Origin: Primula veris
Lineage: Eukaryota > Streptophyta > Magnoliopsida > Ericales > Primulaceae
Reading direction: 5' to 3'
Length of the DNA stretch: 64,000 nucleotides
Assembly: GCA_963682055.1 (NCBI GenBank)
Contig: OY821740.1
Span: 47,636,795-47,700,794 of the forward strand
Within the stretch, counting starts at the first letter, position 1. Each line of letters begins with the position of its first letter. Below the pieces are notes generated by a model. That model saw nothing but the letters and a program-made list of their open reading frames with translations, was not told the DNA's origin and ran no database searches. Positions 59,754 to 64,000 of this stretch are shown in pieces. The translations under genes were made by a program, and so were the position numbers.

Positions 59754-59895
59754 GCAGCATACCTGACTCTGAGTCAGAGTGACTCAGAGTTCACAGCCAT
59801 TGGATATTGCTACAGTACATTTCATATTTTAACTGTAACAATATCCAATGGCTGTGGATTCTGAGTCAACATGACTCAGAGTTACGTACCATGCA
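59754..59895. mobile_element. Palindromic MITE (GACTCTGAGTC type), copy 2
   Basis: Flanked by ACTCAAAGTT on both sides (about 59744-59753 and 59896-59905), a 10-bp target duplication, near the size of Mutator-type elements. The arms CACAGCCATTGGATATTG and CAATATCCAATGGCTGTG are perfect inverses around an AT-rich loop, and ACTCTGAGTCA occurs on each side. Confidence 0.8.
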
Positions 59896-60044
59896 TCACT
59901 CAAAGTTATAATATCCTAGTGGTACTAATTATCTGGTTTATGAGAAGACACTTGTCAAAGGACCAGAAGACAGTTAAGGAGCGCGTGGGAAAAAGAGTGT
60001 GTGGGGTTACACCACACGTTCTTAATTAATGCCCACCTATACCT

Positions 60045-60050
60045 TGTCTC
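60045..60050 (+). promoter_or_regulatory. Possible auxin response element
   Basis: TGTCTC lies about 204 bp before the Aux/IAA start codon and 15 bp before the TATA box. Such elements are expected in promoters of auxin-induced Aux/IAA genes, but a six-base match is weak evidence. Confidence 0.3.
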
Positions 60051-60064
60051 CTTTACCTTCTCAT

Positions 60065-60070
60065 TATAAA
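60065..60070 (+). promoter_or_regulatory. TATA box of the Aux/IAA gene
   Basis: TATAAA within CATTATAAAGATAC, 184 bp before the start codon. It gives a leader of about 150 nt. Confidence 0.55.
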
Positions 60071-60253
60071 GATACACACCTATTCCTTTTTAATTCACTC
60101 ATTCACAAATCACAACATTCATAACATACTTTCTCATCCCTTGAGCAAAATTAAATAAAACATTCACAAGAAAGAAATCAAGCAAAGTTTGTTTATAAAA
60201 TACTACAAAGGTTATTTTTCTAGATTGTATTGGAATTGGAATTGGAATTGGAA

Positions 60254-61241
60254 ATGGATCTCCAACATGATTTATTGGCAACTGAACTAAGGCTAGGGTT
60301 ACCGGGATCCGACCAACCGTATTCTTACGAGAAAAACAAAAAGAGATCCGCGATGGAGAGAGATGCCGTGGAAGACGAAGCTCCCCCTGCTAAGTAAGTT
60401 TGAGTTTTTGAACATGGTGGATATTTCATATTAAGAAATAGAAATACCAGTTGAAATAAGAAATACATTTACTTACAATGGTTAATCATGAATTTTGCAG
60501 GGCACAAGTTGTGGGGTGGCCTCCTGTTAGATCGTATCGGAAAAACTGTTTTCACGCGAAAAAAAGTGAACTAGAAGGACCAATGGGAAACACTACTTAT
60601 GTGAAAGTGAGCATGGATGGTGCCCCTTATTTGAGAAAAATTGATTTGAAGATTTACAACAGTTACCAAGATCTCCTACAAGCTTTGGAAACTATGTTCA
60701 AGTGCATCTTAGGTAATTGTTTTGTCACCTTACTAATCCTTTAAATTAAAACTACTTTCTATGTTGACACAGTGCAGGTTTGTTCCATGAAAATTCAGCA
60801 AATTTTACATAAATAAAGTGGTTTCAACTTCCAATGAACCTGAAACCTTAGGTCTGTCGATCGAGTTTAAATTTTCTAGCCTATTCAAAACCAGAAATCG
60901 GAAGAATTGTTTTTAGAACATGTCGAGCAAACCATCTGGACTTACAAGGGAAAAAATTGAGCTTTAGAGCTTGTGGTTAAGTTCTTGAAAACGTGTATCA
61001 AAAAGGAAATGTTCTTGAAAGCTTGTTGTGATATTGAATCTCATGTTATTTGTTTATTTCAGATGGAAAAATAGAGAAAGAAGGATACAATATCGAAATT
61101 TCTGAAATTGTGCCCACATACGAAGATAAGGATGGTGATTGGATGCTTGTTGGAGATGTGCCATGGAATATGTTTGTTACCTCTTGCAGAAGGCTTAGGA
61201 TTATGAAAGGATCAGAAGCTAAAGGATTGAGATGTCTCTAA
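60254..61241 (+). CDS. IAA: Aux/IAA transcriptional repressor
   Basis: Three exons, 60254-60393, 60501-60712 and 61063-61241, join in frame for 176 aa, a short Aux/IAA. All four domains are present: domain I with the EAR-type [10 protein letters not shown] (residues about 11-20), a basic KNKKR patch, the degron [14 protein letters not shown] of domain II (TIR1/AFB and auxin binding), domain III from [20 protein letters not shown], and domain IV with [19 protein letters not shown] and [14 protein letters not shown]. It should sit in the nucleus, bind ARFs through the PB1-like III/IV region, and be degraded on auxin. The degron looks intact. A GGAATT repeat stands directly before the ATG. Member number is not assigned; it looks like the IAA1-4 type. 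Confidence 0.95.
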
Positions 61242-62780
61242 TTTAACACAAAATTAGGAAAAACCATAATTTTGTGGCAACTATTTTTTCTTTTATGTAT
61301 ACTTACATATATTAGGAGGCTAGATAGTGGTAAACTTGTAATTTTGGATGGTTGTAAGTACGAAAATTGTACGATGCAAGATGATAAAATATAATGTTTT
61401 GAAATATATATGTTCGTATATGAAGAGCCAAGAATAATGATTTAGATCTATTTTTCCCCTCAACAAAAGCAAATACGGTTTTCATGAAACCGCGAATTTC
61501 GTATTAATTATTTTGTTATAGCTAACTAATGATAATTGTGCAGTTGTGATATTGCTGTATATCTATATGTTTTCCAAATCCTTGATGAAAGGTCATACTT
61601 TGTAGTTTTCCCTTGATCTCAATAATTTTGGTACTCATGCACTATAGATGTACTCGTATATATATATATATATATGTAGAAATTAGATTCCTTGCACCAA
61701 TTTATTCAATAACAGTGCAAATTCGAGAAGCTAAGCTGTGATTTTATATTATTGAACATAATAACTACACAAGAAATGATAATGGCATCGACTTTACAAT
61801 GCATCTTGATTCTTGACGAAAGATGAATTGATTTCTGAGAGGTGTTAGATTATATTCTAGCAAGCTAAAATTTATCAGCGTTTTCTTGCAGAAATTTACA
61901 ACATGAACATGTATATTTTATTTAGTATATCGAGTTTTAACATTTGATGACCATATATGCAACTTGCATTCTCGTGCAACTTGGATTTGATTTAATTGTA
62001 ATATTTCCAAAAATTAATATTATGGAACATATCTCCTTATTACCATTTAGGTTGGTTAATATTTCTATAAATAACTCTGGGACATGTACATTTTATTTAA
62101 TATACCAGGTTTTAACATTTGGTGACCATATATGCAAGTACTCGCATACAACTTGGATTTGATTTAAATTTTAACAATTAACTACTGCTAGAGAGTCTGG
62201 AAAGCTCTCATGTTTTTCAGACTATACCTGGCACTTTTTGTCCGTCTGGGACATTCTTTACACGAACCCTTAATGGATTGCACATATACTGCCATTTTAT
62301 TATAATAAACCAACTCAAGTCAAATGAGTCTGTTCAATTTTGTCATTTTTTTTCAAAAATACGCATACACATTTATATTAATTATAATAATATCATACTC
62401 CCATAAAAATATAAAAAATAAAAACTAATAAAACTATTTATCATTTTTTAACAACCAAATATTCTTTTAAATTTTAATATGTTTTTTTTATTATGCACGT
62501 ATTTATATCATAACTATACATATTTTTTATATTTTTATTGCATTACCCGCCGTACACGCAACGCGTGAGGCAAGATTACTAGGACATTTATATAGGAACA
62601 CAATTTGCTTAATAAAAAAATAGAAATACAACCAATATCGTTAAATAAATAAATCTACTAAATCTGTAAATCATCACTTTAACTTGAACAGGTATGCTTT
62701 TCGTCTAAAGATAAAAATGGGACTGAAATGTTGTTGTTTTTTAATTTCAAGACTAATTTTTTTGAGCTTCATCGATCTCC
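61242..62780. other. Intergenic region
   Basis: No gene was seen. It holds the Aux/IAA 3' flank and a twofold tandem repeat at 61902-62000 and 62078-62175 (TTTTAACATTTGRTGACCAT and CAACTTGGATTTGATTTAA in both). The rest is AT-rich spacer with an (AT)n run at about 61658-61675. Confidence 0.5.
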
Positions 62781-62795
62781 ATCTTCAAGTGTAAA

Positions 62796-62914
62796 TATAG
62801 ATCTATGCTTAGGAAATTCGGCACGAACCAAATTGTATAGATCTATGCTTAGGAAATTCGGCACGAACCAAATTGTATAGATCTATGCTTAGGAAATTCG
62901 GCACGAACCAAATT
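62796..62914. repeat. Three perfect 40-bp tandem repeats
   Basis: TATAGATCTATGCTTAGGAA begins at 62796, 62836 and 62876, each followed by ATTCGGCACGAACCAAATT. The copies are nearly identical, so the expansion is young. They overlap the 3' end of the DUF295 pseudogene. Confidence 0.92.
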
Positions 62915-63332
62915 GGAGATTGTTTGAGCATGTTAATGCGAGTTTCTTTAAGATTATACACACAAGAATCAACATATACGCGTTCTCCAATAGCAACACC
63001 TTGACCATCATCATGACCGTAGTATATCGAATTAGGAGAACACCATGTAATTTCAGTAGCAAGGACAAAACTAGACATGTTAACCCCCAAAATTAAAGAT
63101 TCACCTCCTAAATCTTCTGTAAATATACCCAAATAAGCCGACTTGAATTCCATTTGAACAATTCAAAATAAGTCGTCATACGAGAATTGCGAATATCGCA
63201 GTCCCGAGTAAAATACCTAAAAACCAACAACAAATCCCCACTTAGTGATTCAAGAAGATAATCCCAGAATAAAAATGGAAAGCTTCTATCTGTTTTTTTT
63301 TTCCCAACCCTGTGTAAAAAAAAATTACGCAT
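62809..63332 (-). pseudogene. DUF295/KIB1-like fragment, frameshifted
   Basis: On the minus strand the frame at 63332-63108 reads YLLESLSGDLLLVFRYF and FELFKWN. The frame at 63153-62809 reads EDLGGESLILGVNMSSF and CSPNSIYYGHDDG. Both fit the C-terminal half of the DUF295 domain found in KIB1-like F-box proteins in plants (roles for a few are known, not for this one). The two pieces follow each other only if the frame shifts once near 63110, so the gene is broken. No F-box was found upstream. The 3' end runs into the 40-bp repeats, which are read in all three frames in turn before a stop. Confidence 0.72.
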
Positions 63333-63488
63333 GTCCCATGATTCGACTATAAATTCTTCACAACGACCGCCCTCCCAAGAGTTGATTCATAGTTCCGCCA
63401 CTGCTTGTCAGGCAACATGTTTCTGCTTAAAACTCGTATTGCACTACATGTTTCCTTTACACCTTTCGGGTTCTCATATCATTTTCTA

Positions 63489-63763
63489 TAGGGCTGGGAA
63501 AAAAACCGGAAAAACCGAACCGAACATCGAACACCGAACCGAAAAACCCCGAAACCGAAAACCGAAAAAATTTCGGGTCAGTTTCGGTTTTCAGTAAAAC
63601 CGAACCGAAAAAAACCTAAACTGGACCGAAAAAACCGGTCCGGTTTGGTCCAAAAAATAGAAAGGCCGAAACCGAAAAAAACCGAACCGAAAAATATGTT
63701 TGGTTTCGATTTCGGTTTCGGTTTTGCCAAAAACCGAACCGGACCGAACCGAATCCAGCCCTA
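63489..63763 (+). mobile_element. 275-bp hAT-like MITE with CCGAA repeats
   Basis: The ends TAGGGCTGG and CCAGCCCTA are perfect 9-bp inverted repeats. ATTTTCTA stands directly on both sides (63481-63488 and 63764-63771), an 8-bp target duplication typical of hAT elements. The inside is largely CCGAACCGAA and its complement. Confidence 0.88.
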
Positions 63764-63771
63764 ATTTTCTA

Positions 63772-64000
63772 TAGACGAATCGGCCTACAGGCCCATTTCT
63801 CAAACCCGTTACATATATGGGCTACAAGCCCAAATAATCCCATTATTATAGCCCAGTTAATTATCCACCGTGGCAACCACACGTCCACTTACTGTTTTTA
63901 ACTCTCTCTCTCTCTATATATATTAATCTCAATCTTCGCCAGTCGCATAGAGAAGAAAATTAAATTAAATTAAATCAAATAATCGACCAATTTATCTGAT
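63772..64000. other. Possible promoter and leader of a gene beyond the window
   Basis: It has (CT)n-(AT)n at about 63904-63924 like the other leaders here, then a TTAAA/TAAAT repeat at about 63960-63980. No start codon with an open frame follows within the window. Confidence 0.3.

Larger units (their letters stand above)
53762..60044. other. Long intergenic region, MITE-rich
   Basis: No gene was seen in 6.3 kb. It contains a twofold segmental repeat (55552-55965), two CACTA-type MITEs (56228-56412 and 57349-57511), two foldback MITE copies, an inverted copy of the 15788 MITE (59413-59745), a palindromic MITE (59754-59895), an (AT)n run at about 58315-58340, and a promoter-like stretch at 57760-57870. 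Confidence 0.5.

Noticed and set aside
62815..62832. ATTCGGCACGAACC resembles a cDNA-library adaptor, suggesting contamination
   Set aside because: The match is partial, occurs in three perfect tandem units and lies in a plant gene fragment.
1..64000. CRISPR arrays, bacterial operons, tRNA or rRNA genes
   Set aside because: None was seen. The tandem repeats have no regular spacer pattern, and no complete tRNA cloverleaf was recognised by eye.

Overview
This window is nuclear DNA of a eudicot plant. It is AT-rich, its genes have many short exons with GT-AG introns, its leaders carry CT and AT microsatellites, and the spacers are full of plant-type transposons (a Ty3/gypsy element, solo LTRs, and hAT-, CACTA- and Mutator-like MITEs). 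All proteins recognised are land-plant families. The species cannot be told from the sequence.

Layout. Positions 1-14415 hold the 3' part of an unidentified gene on the + strand. Two small exons, one of them a 27-nt exon present in two tandem copies, are followed by an inferred 13-kb intron and a terminal exon at 14331. That intron has collected a minisatellite (about 1780-2966), a truncated Ty3/gypsy retrotransposon (2967-9385), a probable solo LTR (10738-13076), and a dead transporter exon split by the LTR-bearing insert. Positions 17147-20262 hold the intact transporter gene (AAAP family, 7 exons, 450 aa) related to that dead exon. Positions 21740-24281 hold a PRA1-family gene (2 exons, 177 aa) with a decayed copy of its promoter and first exon in its intron. 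Positions 25682-29406 (-) hold an MRS2/CorA-type magnesium transporter (11 exons, 383 aa). Positions 33482-38483 hold a GAUT-type glycosyltransferase (9 exons, 598 aa). Positions 41592-43127 hold an uninterrupted HPPK/DHPS folate-synthesis gene (511 aa). Positions 47087-53761 hold an F-box/LRR gene that resembles FBL17 (11 exons, 547 aa). Positions 60254-61241 hold a short Aux/IAA repressor (3 exons, 176 aa). Positions 62800-63400 (-) hold a frameshifted DUF295 (KIB1-like) fragment. The rest is spacer rich in MITEs.

The genes are ordinary housekeeping and signalling genes and do not form a pathway or cluster. I see no obvious new gene system. The unusual material is structural: (a) three genes show small local tandem duplications covering an exon or an intron/exon boundary (a 27-nt microexon, the PRA1 first exon and exon-2 boundary, the FBL17 exon-2 acceptor); (b) transposons are nested, for example a 251-bp solo LTR inside a foldback MITE and a 2.3-kb LTR inside a possible SINE; (c) several palindromic elements could form long hairpins.

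Exon models were built by eye from splice signals, reading frame and family resemblance. All totals close in frame, but no alignment or transcript data was available.
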